NCBI RefSeq assembly: GCF_030997045.1
Contig: NZ_CP116899.1
Span: 3,372,001-3,436,000, forward strand
Direction: 5' to 3'
DNA length: 64,000 bases
DNA from: Microbulbifer sp. TB1203
Lineage (GTDB): Bacteria; Pseudomonadota; Gammaproteobacteria; Pseudomonadales; Cellvibrionaceae
Made by a program: the position numbers and the translations under genes. Each line of letters begins with the position of its first letter. Position 1 is the first letter of the stretch. Under the pieces are notes generated by a model that worked only from the letters and a program-made list of their open reading frames with translations, had not been told where the DNA came from and ran no database searches. Positions 26,798 to 34,921 of the stretch are shown piece after piece.

Positions 26798-27193
26798 TCA
26801 CGCCGCGTGATGCGGCTTGGCGTGAGCCGAGATCGCACCCAACAGCTCGCTCTTGCTGAACGGCTTGGTCAGATATTGATCACAACCGACCACCCGACCC
26901 TTGGCCTTGTCAAACAAACCGTCCTTGCTCGACAACATCACCACCGGCGTCGAGCGGAATTCGCTGTTGTTTTTGATCAGCGCGCAGGTTTGATAGCCAT
27001 CCAGGCGCGGCATCATGATATCGACAAAGATAATATCCGGCCGCGAATCGGCGATTTTTGCCAAGGCATCAAAACCGTCCGTCGCGGTAACCACCGTACA
27101 CCCCGCTTTTTGCAGCAGCGTCTCGGCGGTGCGGCGAATCGTCTTACTGTCGTCGATCACCATCACCGTCAGGCTTTCCCAGTTGAGCTCCAT
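26798..27193 (-). CDS. pilG: Response regulator PilG
   Basis: PilG is the CheY-like output of ChpA that promotes pilus extension and, in Pseudomonas, links to cAMP signalling. The 131 residues start MELNWESLTVMVIDDSKTIRRTAE; the phosphoacceptor is Asp58 in IIFVDIMMPRLDG, with PVVMLSSKDG and YLTKPFSKSELLGAI completing the receiver. It is the first gene of the Pil-Chp cluster and is divergent from gshB, as in Pseudomonas. Confidence 0.96.
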   Translation of the reverse strand: MELNWESLTVMVIDDSKTIRRTAETLLQKAGCTVVTATDGFDALAKIADSRPDIIFVDIMMPRLDGYQTCALIKNNSEFRSTPVVMLSSKDGLFDKAKGRVVGCDQYLTKPFSKSELLGAISAHAKPHHAA

Positions 27194-27465
27194 AGTGTTG
27201 TTGAATCCCCTGTTTACTTATTTTCGGACACGGCTTTAAGCGCGCCTTTTCTTCAACCGCTTGCGGGGTCTGGACGCCTCGGCAGGCCGAGGTCGCACAT
27301 CAGGGGGAACTTTTATCACAGAACCCAAAGTGAATCTACCGGAGCCAGGATGCGAAGGGTACAGCAGTACAAATAATCGCCACCGGGACGATCTGCGTAA
27401 ATAGTTGCGCCAGCGGCGGACAGCTTTTACTTTAATCCACCCTTCTGGCTGGCACGGACACGAAT

Positions 27466-28422
27466 ATGAGTTACTCCCTCGGCGTGGTGATGGACCCCAT
27501 CGCCAAGATTCATTTTAAGAAAGACACCACCCTGGCGCTGTTACAGGCCGCACAGCGCAGTGGTTTCGACCTGTTTTATTTTGAGCAGGACGGTCTCTAC
27601 CTGGACGGCGGGCGGGCCATGGGCTGGGGGTGCCCGCTGCAGGTGTTCGACGATGCCGAGCGCTGGTTCGCCCTGAGAGAAGCGGCGGAGATGCCGCTGG
27701 GAGAGCTGGACGTACTGCTGATGCGGGTGGATCCGCCCTTCGACAACGAATATATCTATTCCACCTATATACTGGAGGCCGCGGAGCGCGAAGGCGCACT
27801 GGTGGTAAACAGCCCGCAGGCACTGCGCGATTGCAACGAGAAAATTTTCGCCACGGAGTTCCCCGACTGCTGCCCGCCGCTGATCGTCAGCCGCAACATG
27901 CAGCGGTTGCGCGCCTTCCACGCCAGCCATGAAGACGTGATCTTTAAACCCCTGGATGGGATGGGCGGCACCGGCGTCTTCCACTGCAAATCCGATGGCG
28001 CCAATCTGGGGGCGATACTGGAAATGCTCACCGACCGCGGCCGGAAGCAGATCATGGGGCAGCGCTATATCCCGGAGATCAAGAACGGCGACAAGCGCAT
28101 TCTGATGGTGGACGGCGAACCGGTGCCCTACTGCCTGGCGCGCATCCCCGAAGCCGGCGAGACCCGGGGCAACCTGGCGGCCGGTGGCCGCGGCGAGGCC
28201 CGCCCGCTGTCGGAGCGCGACCGCCAGATCGCCGAGCGGGTGGCACCGGCTTTGAAAGAAAAGGGGCTGTTGTTCGTGGGTCTGGACGTGATCGGCGACT
28301 ACCTCACCGAAATCAATGTCACCAGCCCTACTTGTGTGCGCGAAATCGACGCCGCTTACGGCACCGATATCGGCGGCCTGCTGATGAGCGCCATCACAGA
28401 CCGGCTGCAACAAAAAAGGTAA
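27466..28422 (+). CDS. gshB: Glutathione synthetase
   Basis: GshB ligates glycine to gamma-glutamylcysteine using ATP, the second step of glutathione synthesis. The 318 residues have the usual N-terminus MSYSLGVVMDPIAKIHFKKDTTLALL, followed by LLMRVDPPFDNEYIYSTYILE. The ATP-grasp signatures are DVIFKPLDGMGGTGVFH, YIPEIKNGDKRILMVDGEPVPYCLARIP and LLFVGLDVIGDYLTEINVTSPTCVREID, the latter holding the Mg2+ and substrate ligands. It is divergent from pilG and precedes the tonB3-like gene, the same neighbourhood as in Pseudomonas aeruginosa. Confidence 0.96.
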   Translation: MSYSLGVVMDPIAKIHFKKDTTLALLQAAQRSGFDLFYFEQDGLYLDGGRAMGWGCPLQVFDDAERWFALREAAEMPLGELDVLLMRVDPPFDNEYIYSTYILEAAEREGALVVNSPQALRDCNEKIFATEFPDCCPPLIVSRNMQRLRAFHASHEDVIFKPLDGMGGTGVFHCKSDGANLGAILEMLTDRGRKQIMGQRYIPEIKNGDKRILMVDGEPVPYCLARIPEAGETRGNLAAGGRGEARPLSERDRQIAERVAPALKEKGLLFVGLDVIGDYLTEINVTSPTCVREIDAAYGTDIGGLLMSAITDRLQQKR

Positions 28423-28539
28423 ACTGGCGAACCCTTATTGGGAATTGAGCAGTAAACAATCAAGTCTCGGGTTTCAGGCGTCTTGAACTCTCCAGGCTCC
28501 GCGCCGAATGCCGACACTTGAATAACCAATAACGAAAAA

Positions 28540-29448
28540 ATGAATTCGACCGCCGGCACCACTCGACAACAGGCCGCCCAACAGGACCGCTTCGCGTTCG
28601 CCCTGTTTCTCGCCTGCGCTTTCCACGCGCTGGTGATTTTCGGCGTGGCTTTTGCCGCGCCCGAAGGTCGGCAGGCACCGCCCACCCTGGAAGTTACCCT
28701 GGCGCAACACCACACTGCCGCGGCCCCCGAGGATGCCGACTATCTGGCCCAGCACAACCAGCAGGCCAGCGGCACTGCCGACACCCCCAGGGAACTCTCC
28801 AGCAACCGCCGCGCGGAAATCGCCGACACCGTCGTGCGCGAGGTCAATCCCCTGCCGCAGCAGCAGGCCGCCCGCCCCGCGGAACAGCGCCGGCAGTTGG
28901 TAACCACCATCGGCGAGAGCTCCCAGCAGGCACCGGAGCTGCCCGCAGAAGACAAACCCTCCGAGGAAAAGCGCGGCGATGCCCCCAGCGACCTGCCGCA
29001 TTCCAACCCCGAGATCGCAAGCCTGCAGGCACGGCTGGACAAGATCCGCCAGACCATCGCCCAGCGCCCGCGCGTGCGCCGCCTCACCTCTGTGGCCACC
29101 AAGGCCTCCGCCGATGCCGCCTACCTGCACAGCTGGCGGCAGAAGGTGGAGGCGGTGGGCAACGACAATTTCCCCGAGGAGGCCCTGCAGCGGCAGATTA
29201 CCGGCAGCCTGCGCATGATGGTGCGCCTGCTGCCCACCGGCGCGGTGGAGGAAGTGGTGATACTGGAGTCCTCCGGCGAACGTATACTCGACGATGCCGC
29301 CCAGCAGATAGTGCGCCTGGCGGCGCCCTTCGAACCCTTTCCGGCGGAAATCCGCAGGGAAGCGGACCGCCTGGAGATCATCCGCACCTGGCACTTCGAA
29401 ATGACCGGCTTCTCCACCGACGCCGGCGAAGCTCCCGGACGCGGTTAG
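28540..29448 (+). CDS. tonB3: TonB family protein (TonB3-like)
   Basis: The protein is a TonB-type energy transducer; the ortholog next to gshB in Pseudomonas (TonB3) is needed for normal twitching motility. It has 302 residues: a short cytoplasmic stretch, one membrane helix (FAFALFLACAFHALVIFGVAFA, about 18-39), a long periplasmic linker rich in Ala, Gln and Glu, and a C-terminal TonB domain from about residue 200 (YLHSWRQKVEAVGNDNFP ... GSLRMMVRLLPTGAVEEVVILESSGERILDDAA). The linker lacks the Pro-Glu/Pro-Lys repeats of classical TonB. No exbB/exbD is adjacent. The symbol follows the Pseudomonas neighbourhood and is moderately certain. Confidence 0.85.
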   Translation: MNSTAGTTRQQAAQQDRFAFALFLACAFHALVIFGVAFAAPEGRQAPPTLEVTLAQHHTAAAPEDADYLAQHNQQASGTADTPRELSSNRRAEIADTVVREVNPLPQQQAARPAEQRRQLVTTIGESSQQAPELPAEDKPSEEKRGDAPSDLPHSNPEIASLQARLDKIRQTIAQRPRVRRLTSVATKASADAAYLHSWRQKVEAVGNDNFPEEALQRQITGSLRMMVRLLPTGAVEEVVILESSGERILDDAAQQIVRLAAPFEPFPAEIRREADRLEIIRTWHFEMTGFSTDAGEAPGRG

Positions 29449-29473
29449 GCTGGCTTGAACCTAGACTGACAAT

Positions 29474-30058
29474 ATGCATACCACCAGCATCGATAGCGAC
29501 CTCACCCACTCCAGCCTGCGCGGCCAGTTCCTGCTGGCCATGCCGGGGATGCAGGACCCGCGTTTCCGGCAGACCATCACCTTCGTCTGCGAGCACACCC
29601 CCGAAGGCACCATGGGTATCGTAATCAACGCCCCCAGCAAAGTGTCCTGGAGAGAGGTGTTCGAACAGCTCTCCCTGGACGACGCCAGCCTGCGCGGCGA
29701 AGAGATAGTGATGCTGGGCGGCCCGGTGGCACCGGAGCAGGGCTTCGTCCTGCACGGCGCCGGCGCGCGGTTCGATTCCACCCTGGAAGTCTCCGAGGAC
29801 ATCAGTCTCACCGCCTCCAAAGACATCCTCGAATCCCTCGCCGCCGGCCGCGGCCCCGACGACGTGCTGGTGGCCCTGGGCTACGCCGGCTGGGGCCCGG
29901 GCCAACTCGAGGAGGAGCTGACGGAAAACGCCTGGCTGACCCTGCCGGCGGAGCCGGAAGTTCTCTTCGCCACCCCGTGGCAAAAGCGCTGGCACACCGC
30001 CGCCGCGCGCCACGGCATCGACATGACCGGCATCGGCTCCCAGTCCGGCCACGCCTGA
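29474..30058 (+). CDS. yqgE: YqgE/AlgH family protein
   Basis: This is a conserved cytosolic protein of unknown biochemical role, called AlgH in Pseudomonas, where it influences alginate production. The 194 residues show the family blocks LRGQFLLAMPGMQDPRFRQTITFVCEH, GTMGIVINAPSKVSWREVFEQL, VMLGGPVAPEQGFVLH and VALGYAGWGPGQLEEEL. Its TGA overlaps the ruvX ATG (TGATG), so the two genes are translationally coupled, an arrangement kept in most gammaproteobacteria. Confidence 0.93.
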   Translation: MHTTSIDSDLTHSSLRGQFLLAMPGMQDPRFRQTITFVCEHTPEGTMGIVINAPSKVSWREVFEQLSLDDASLRGEEIVMLGGPVAPEQGFVLHGAGARFDSTLEVSEDISLTASKDILESLAAGRGPDDVLVALGYAGWGPGQLEEELTENAWLTLPAEPEVLFATPWQKRWHTAAARHGIDMTGIGSQSGHA

Positions 30059-30498
30059 TGAGCGACGCCACCACCGCCCTCGCCTTCGACTTCGGCACCC
30101 GCTCCATCGGCATCGCCTTCGGCCAGAGCCTGACCGGCGGCGCCCGCGAACTACCGCCGCTCCCAGCGAAAGACGGCGCGCCGGACTGGGACAAAGTCCT
30201 GCGCCTGATCGCCGAATGGCAGCCGCAAACCCTGCTGGTGGGCCTGCCGCTGAATATGGACGGCAGCGAGAGTGAACTCTCCGCGCGCGCGCGCAAATTC
30301 GGCCAGCGGCTCCACGGGCGCAGCGGCCTGCCGGTGGAGTATGTCGACGAACGCCTCAGCACCCGGGCCGCCAAGGAAGAGGCGCGCGAGCGGGGCCACC
30401 GCGGGAACTACGCCAAAGATCCTGTGGATTCCATCGCCGCGCGTATTTTTCTGGAGGACTGGCTGCGCTCCAGAGGACAGAAGTCAGAGAACAGATGA
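30058..30498 (+). CDS. ruvX: Putative pre-16S rRNA nuclease YqgF/RuvX
   Basis: YqgF is a small RNase H-fold nuclease implicated in maturing the 16S rRNA 5' end. The ATG at 30058 overlaps the yqgE stop and gives 146 residues; the reading frame continues upstream but only inside yqgE. The first acidic residue lies in ALAFDFGTRSIGIAFGQ. The blocks PQTLLVGLPLNMDGSESELSARA, VEYVDERLSTRAAKEEA and a final Asp (KDPVDSIAARIFLEDWL) complete the fold. hemC follows 69 bases downstream; in Pseudomonas pyr genes occupy that place. Confidence 0.94.
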   Translation: MSDATTALAFDFGTRSIGIAFGQSLTGGARELPPLPAKDGAPDWDKVLRLIAEWQPQTLLVGLPLNMDGSESELSARARKFGQRLHGRSGLPVEYVDERLSTRAAKEEARERGHRGNYAKDPVDSIAARIFLEDWLRSRGQKSENR

Positions 30499-30567
30499 CA
30501 GACAGTCCCCGGTCATCCATCACCATCTGTTAAAATTCCCAGCCACTTCCAAATCGACCGACGCCCT

Positions 30568-31485
30568 ATGCCCATCACCCGCATCCGCATCGCCACCCGC
30601 GAGAGTGCCCTGGCCCTCTGGCAGGCCAATTTCGTCAAGGACCGGCTGCAGCAACAGCACCCGTCACTGCAAATCGAACTGCTGCCGCTCACCAGCCGCG
30701 GCGATCAGATGCTGGATATTCCCCTGGCCAAGGTCGGCGGCAAGGGCCTGTTCGTGAAAGAGCTGGAGAAAGCCATGCTCGACGGACACGCGGATATCGC
30801 CGTGCACTCCATGAAGGACGTGCCGATGGAATTTCCCGACGGCCTGCACCTGCCGGTGATCTGCGAGCGCGAAGATCCCCGCGACGCATTTGTGAGCAAT
30901 CACTACGCCAGCCTGGACGAGCTGCCGCAGGGTGCGGTAGTGGGCACCTCCAGCCTGCGCCGCCAGTGCCAGCTGCTGGCGCGGCGCCCGGACCTGCAGG
31001 TGCACTTCCTGCGCGGCAACGTCAACACCCGGCTGGCGAAGATGGACGGCGGCGAGTTCGACGCGATCATCCTCGCCGCCGCTGGCCTGTTGCGCCTGGA
31101 AATGCACGAGCGCATCCGCACCACCCTGCCCCCGGAAATCTCCCTGCCCGCCGGCGGCCAGGGCGCGGTGGGCATCGAGTGCCGCCGCGACCCGGAATTG
31201 GAGGCCCTGCTGCAGCCGCTGCACCACCGCGCCACCGCCGCGCGCCTGGCAGCGGAGCGCGCCCTGGTCAAACGCCTGGACGGCAGCTGCCAGATCCCCA
31301 TCGGCAGTTATGCCGAACTCGACAGCGGCGAACTGCACCTGCGCGGCCTGGTGGGCAGCCCCGACGGCGAGACACTGGTGCGCGCCGAGACCCGCGGCCC
31401 GGAGGAGGACGGCGAGGCCATGGGCACCGCGCTGGCAGAGGAACTGCTCGCCTCCGGTGCCGACAGGATTCTCGCGGCCCTGTGA
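30568..31485 (+). CDS. hemC: Hydroxymethylbilane synthase (porphobilinogen deaminase)
   Basis: HemC polymerises four porphobilinogens into hydroxymethylbilane using a covalently bound dipyrromethane cofactor. The 305 residues show IRIATRESALALWQANFV, AKVGGKGLFVKELEKAML, ADIAVHSMKDVPMEFPDGL, VGTSSLRRQCQL and LPAGGQGAVGIECR. The cofactor-binding cysteine is in LDGSCQIPIGSYAEL. Its TGA overlaps the hemD GTG as GTGA. The order hemC-hemD-hemX-hemY is the classical gammaproteobacterial hem operon. Confidence 0.97.
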   Translation: MPITRIRIATRESALALWQANFVKDRLQQQHPSLQIELLPLTSRGDQMLDIPLAKVGGKGLFVKELEKAMLDGHADIAVHSMKDVPMEFPDGLHLPVICEREDPRDAFVSNHYASLDELPQGAVVGTSSLRRQCQLLARRPDLQVHFLRGNVNTRLAKMDGGEFDAIILAAAGLLRLEMHERIRTTLPPEISLPAGGQGAVGIECRRDPELEALLQPLHHRATAARLAAERALVKRLDGSCQIPIGSYAELDSGELHLRGLVGSPDGETLVRAETRGPEEDGEAMGTALAEELLASGADRILAAL

Positions 31486-32264
31486 GCGGGGAACTGCGCG
31501 GCCGGCGCATACTGACCACCCGCCCCGCGCATCAGTCCCGGGGCTGGCGCGCGCAGCTGGAAGCCGCCGGTGCCACAGTGGACAACATTCCCATGCTGGC
31601 CATTGAGGCGATCGACAGTGGCCCGGAACAACAGGCGATCAAGAACCAAATCCTGGATTTCGACCTCGCGGATCACGCGATCTTCGTGTCACAAAACGCG
31701 GTCCGGATAGGCTTCGACTGGATCGAGGGCTACTGGCCACAACTGCCGAAGGGGCCGCGCTATTACGCCATCGGCGCAGCCACCGCGCGCGCGCTGCGCG
31801 AACGCGGCGTCGCGGTGGAGGCGGACGACGACACCATGGATTCCGAGGCGCTGCTGGCACTGCCCGCCCTGCGCGACATCGCCGGCCAGCGCGCGCTGAT
31901 ATTCCGCGGCTACGGCGGGCGCACACTGATCGGAGAAACGCTGCGCGACCGCGGCGCCCGCGTCGACTACTGCGAACTCTACCGCCGCCTCCTGCCCCCA
32001 GACGCTCCGCAGCAGCTCGCCGCCTACGCACAGCAGCCGGATGCCATCAGCGTGCACAGCGGCGAGACCCTCGCCAACCTGGCGCAGTGCATCGGACAGT
32101 CCGGTCGCGAATCCCTGCGCAACGCGCTGCTGGTCTGCCCCAGCCGGCGGGTGGCCGAGCAGGCCCGGGGGCTGGGCTTTTCCCGGATCCACGGGGCGCG
32201 GAATGCCGGCGACAGCGCCATGCTCGAAGCCCTGCGTACCGGCCTCGCCGACAGGCTGCGGTAA
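31482..32264 (+). CDS. hemD: Uroporphyrinogen-III synthase
   Basis: HemD cyclises hydroxymethylbilane with inversion of ring D to give uroporphyrinogen III. The start is GTG at 31482, overlapping the hemC stop; the frame is open upstream only inside hemC. The product has 260 residues. The family diverges strongly in sequence, but the pattern RRILTTRPAHQSRGWRAQLEAAG, DHAIFVSQNAVRIGFDWIE, YYAIGAATARALRERG, ALIFRGYGGRTLIGETLRDRGARVDYCELYRR and a C-terminal VCPSRRVAEQARGLGFSRIHGARNAGD agrees well with it. Position between hemC and hemX supports the call. Confidence 0.95.
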   Translation: MSGELRGRRILTTRPAHQSRGWRAQLEAAGATVDNIPMLAIEAIDSGPEQQAIKNQILDFDLADHAIFVSQNAVRIGFDWIEGYWPQLPKGPRYYAIGAATARALRERGVAVEADDDTMDSEALLALPALRDIAGQRALIFRGYGGRTLIGETLRDRGARVDYCELYRRLLPPDAPQQLAAYAQQPDAISVHSGETLANLAQCIGQSGRESLRNALLVCPSRRVAEQARGLGFSRIHGARNAGDSAMLEALRTGLADRLR

Positions 32265-32313
32265 AAAGTTTCAAAAGGGCGCCGCACTTCGTATAAAGCG
32301 TGTCGCCAGTCGC

Positions 32314-32319
32314 TATAAT
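32314..32319 (+). promoter_or_regulatory. Putative hemX promoter -10 box
   Basis: TATAAT lies 31 bases upstream of the hemX ATG in the only sizeable gap (86 bases) of the hemCDXY run. The corresponding -35 position (GTATAA, 32291-32296) is poor. An internal promoter for hemXY is possible. Confidence 0.3.
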
Positions 32320-32350
32320 TTGACGACATTTTCCACTTGCCCGCCCAGCC

Positions 32351-33670
32351 ATGACTGACGAGAAATCCACAAACGCCGACAAGTCGCAAAATCCGCCGGA
32401 GGCCGCCGGAAAACCGCAGCCGAAAAGCAACTTTGCCAAAGCCCAACAGGGCAAGGGCACCGCCAAAGCGGCCCGAAAGCGCGGGGGCGGCAGAGCCTGG
32501 CTGTGGCTGCTGCTCCTCGCCCTGCTCGGGGCGGCCGGTACCTGGGGCTGGCTCAACTGGCCGCAGGTGCAAGAGCGGCTGGCGCAATATCTGGATTTCC
32601 TCCCCGGGCGGGACCGGCAAACCGCCGGCGTCGACCGCGAGGAGCCCCCCGCCGCCGAGCCGCTGGCGCCCCGGGAACCGCCGCAACCGCAAGACACCCC
32701 GCCCGCCACCACAGCACCGCCGCAGGACTCCGCCGCCCTGCGCAACCAGTTGCGTCAACAGGGCAATACCATCCGCCAACTGCAACAACAGCTGGCGGAA
32801 CTGCAGCGCAGTGTCACCGCCCAGGGCAATCGGCTGGGGGAACTGGGCAATATCGGCCGCCAGGACTGGCAACTGGCGGAAGCGGATTACCTGCTGCGCC
32901 TGGCTAATCAGCGCCTGCTGATGGAGCGCGACAGCCGCGCCGCCCTCGGCCTGGTGGAAGAGGCGGATGAGATACTGCGCGACGTCAACCTTCCCGACCT
33001 CTACGGCGTGCGCCAGCAGTTGGCCAGCGACCTAACCGCCCTCAAGCTGGTGGAAAACATCGACCGCGAAGGGCTCTACCTGCGCCTGCGCGCGCTGGAA
33101 GAACAACTGATGCAAGTGGACATCCGGCCTGAATTCGACCTGGCCAAACAGGACGCCGCCGAAGAGGAGACACCATCACCCGCCGGCGGGGAAAAACTCC
33201 CGGTCTGGGAGCGCAGTTGGCAGAACTTCACCCAGTTCATGCGCAACTCCTACCGCATCCGCGACGCCGATATCGATCCGGTGCTGCTGTCGCCGCAGAG
33301 CGAGGCGCGCTTCCGCCAGAATCTGCGCCTGAACATGGAACAGGCGGAGCTGGCCCTGCTGCGCGAAGACGACACCGTGTACAAGGACTCCCTGGCGCGC
33401 GCGCGCCAGCTGCTGCTCGAATACGGTACCGACAACCACCGGCGCCAGGTGCTGGCGCGGGAACTGCAGGAACTGGCGCAGCAACCGGTGACCGTCGAAC
33501 TGCCCAGCCTGAGCGCCTCGCAAAGCGCGCTGCACAACTATATCGAGCGGCTGCACAAGGCCGCTCCACAGCGGCCACCGGCAACCCCGGCCGGCGGCAA
33601 CAGCGACAGCGAAGAGACTGGCTCCCCGGAAACAGAGACCCCGAACACGGCAGGAGACGAGATACTGTGA
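32351..33670 (+). CDS. hemX: HemX family membrane protein
   Basis: HemX proteins are inner-membrane proteins of the hem operon, often named uroporphyrinogen-III C-methyltransferase, although this protein has no SAM-methyltransferase motif and the catalytic claim is doubtful. The 439 residues start with a basic, Lys/Ala-rich cytoplasmic tail, followed by one membrane helix (AWLWLLLLALLGAAGTWGWLNW, about 48-69). A Pro/Ala-rich stretch, a glutamine-rich coiled coil (about 130-170) and a helical domain (DWQLAEADYLLRLANQRLLMERD) come next. The end is acidic and low in complexity. The stop overlaps the hemY GTG. Confidence 0.88.
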   Translation: MTDEKSTNADKSQNPPEAAGKPQPKSNFAKAQQGKGTAKAARKRGGGRAWLWLLLLALLGAAGTWGWLNWPQVQERLAQYLDFLPGRDRQTAGVDREEPPAAEPLAPREPPQPQDTPPATTAPPQDSAALRNQLRQQGNTIRQLQQQLAELQRSVTAQGNRLGELGNIGRQDWQLAEADYLLRLANQRLLMERDSRAALGLVEEADEILRDVNLPDLYGVRQQLASDLTALKLVENIDREGLYLRLRALEEQLMQVDIRPEFDLAKQDAAEEETPSPAGGEKLPVWERSWQNFTQFMRNSYRIRDADIDPVLLSPQSEARFRQNLRLNMEQAELALLREDDTVYKDSLARARQLLLEYGTDNHRRQVLARELQELAQQPVTVELPSLSASQSALHNYIERLHKAAPQRPPATPAGGNSDSEETGSPETETPNTAGDEIL

Positions 33671-34908
33671 AACGCTTTCTGTTTTCCGCGCTGACGCTGC
33701 TGCTGTTCGGCGCCTTTCTCGCCGAGATGATGCGCAGCTACCCCGGCTACATGGTGCTCGCCGTGGGCGGCAAACATATCGAGATGAACCTCTGGGTGGC
33801 GGTGGGCGCAATCGTATTCGGAGCGCTCGCGCTGTTCCTGGTGGTCTGGCTGGTGCGCAGCCTGCTGCGCGGCATCGGCGGCGGTGTCAGCCGCATCCGC
33901 TTCGGGCGCTCCCGGGTGGCGCGGCGGCGCCTCACCAACGGGCTGGTGGAGTTTATGGAGGGCAACTGGGCCCGCGCCCGCCGCCAGTTGCTCAAATCCG
34001 CCCCCCGCTCCGAAGCCCCTCTGATCAACTACCTTGCCGCCGCCCGCAGCGCCTTCGAGCTGGGCTACCGCGACGAGGCCAACGAGCTGCTCGCCAAGGC
34101 CGAGGCCAGCGGCGACGACACCCAGTTGGCGGTGGCCCTGAGCCAGGCGCGTATGCAACTGCTGGACAAGCACTATGAACAGTGCATCGCCAGCCTGGAG
34201 CGCGCCAAGCAGGTGGAACCCAAACACCCCGCCCTGCTGCAGCTCCTCAGGCAGGCCTACTACCGCCTGGGGGACTGGAAAGGCCTGCGCGAACTGCTCC
34301 CGGAACTGGAAAAGCACGCCAATATGCCCGAGGAGGAATTGCAGCAGCTGGAACTGGAGGTCTATCAGCACCAGTTGGGCGAAGCCGCCAGCCGCCGCGA
34401 CCGGGACAAGCTGCGCGAAACCTGGAACAGCCTCAGCAGCCGCTGGCAGCGCAATATGGACCTGCGCTGCCTCTACGGGGAGCTGCTGCATCAGATCGGC
34501 CAGGACGAAGAAGCGGAAAAGCAGTTGCACTGGGTGCTCAACCGCGAGTGGCGCGGAGACATGGCCCGGCTCTACGGCTGCCTCACCGGCGCCGACGCCA
34601 ACGCCCAGTTGGTAGTCGCCGACGGCTGGCTGAAGGAGTACGGCGAGAACGCCGATCTGCTCACCTGCCTGGGTCGCCTGTGCCTGCGCAATGAACTCTG
34701 GGGCAAGGCGCGGCAGTACTTCGAAAAAAGCCTGCTGCTGCGCTCCGACCCCGCCACCTCCGCTGAGCTGGCGAGGCTGTTGTACGCACTGGGGGAAAAA
34801 GAGAAGGCGGGAAAGCTGTACAAGGAGGGGTTGATACAAGCCGTGGCGGACCTGCCGCTGCTGCCACTGCCCGGGCATGAGAGCCCGCTGCTGAGAGCCC
34901 ATAGCTGA
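33667..34908 (+). CDS. hemY: HemY family TPR membrane protein
   Basis: HemY of the gammaproteobacterial hem operon is an inner-membrane protein with tetratricopeptide repeats; its role in heme synthesis is structural or regulatory and not settled. It is unrelated to the HemY oxidase of Gram-positives. The start is GTG at 33667, overlapping the hemX stop (GTGA), giving 413 residues. Two N-terminal helices (FLFSALTLLLFGAFLAEMM and LWVAVGAIVFGALALFLVVWLV) precede TPR-like helices with the motif FMEGNWARARRQLLKSAP and several YRLGDWKGLRELLPEL-type repeats. Confidence 0.92.
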   Translation: MKRFLFSALTLLLFGAFLAEMMRSYPGYMVLAVGGKHIEMNLWVAVGAIVFGALALFLVVWLVRSLLRGIGGGVSRIRFGRSRVARRRLTNGLVEFMEGNWARARRQLLKSAPRSEAPLINYLAAARSAFELGYRDEANELLAKAEASGDDTQLAVALSQARMQLLDKHYEQCIASLERAKQVEPKHPALLQLLRQAYYRLGDWKGLRELLPELEKHANMPEEELQQLELEVYQHQLGEAASRRDRDKLRETWNSLSSRWQRNMDLRCLYGELLHQIGQDEEAEKQLHWVLNREWRGDMARLYGCLTGADANAQLVVADGWLKEYGENADLLTCLGRLCLRNELWGKARQYFEKSLLLRSDPATSAELARLLYALGEKEKAGKLYKEGLIQAVADLPLLPLPGHESPLLRAHS

Positions 34909-34921
34909 CCGGACTTCAACT

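Noticed and set aside
27276..27292. Palindrome CCTCGGCAGGCCGAGG between pilG and gshB as a terminator
   Set aside because: It lies between divergent genes, where a terminator is not needed, and has no T-tract; probably chance.
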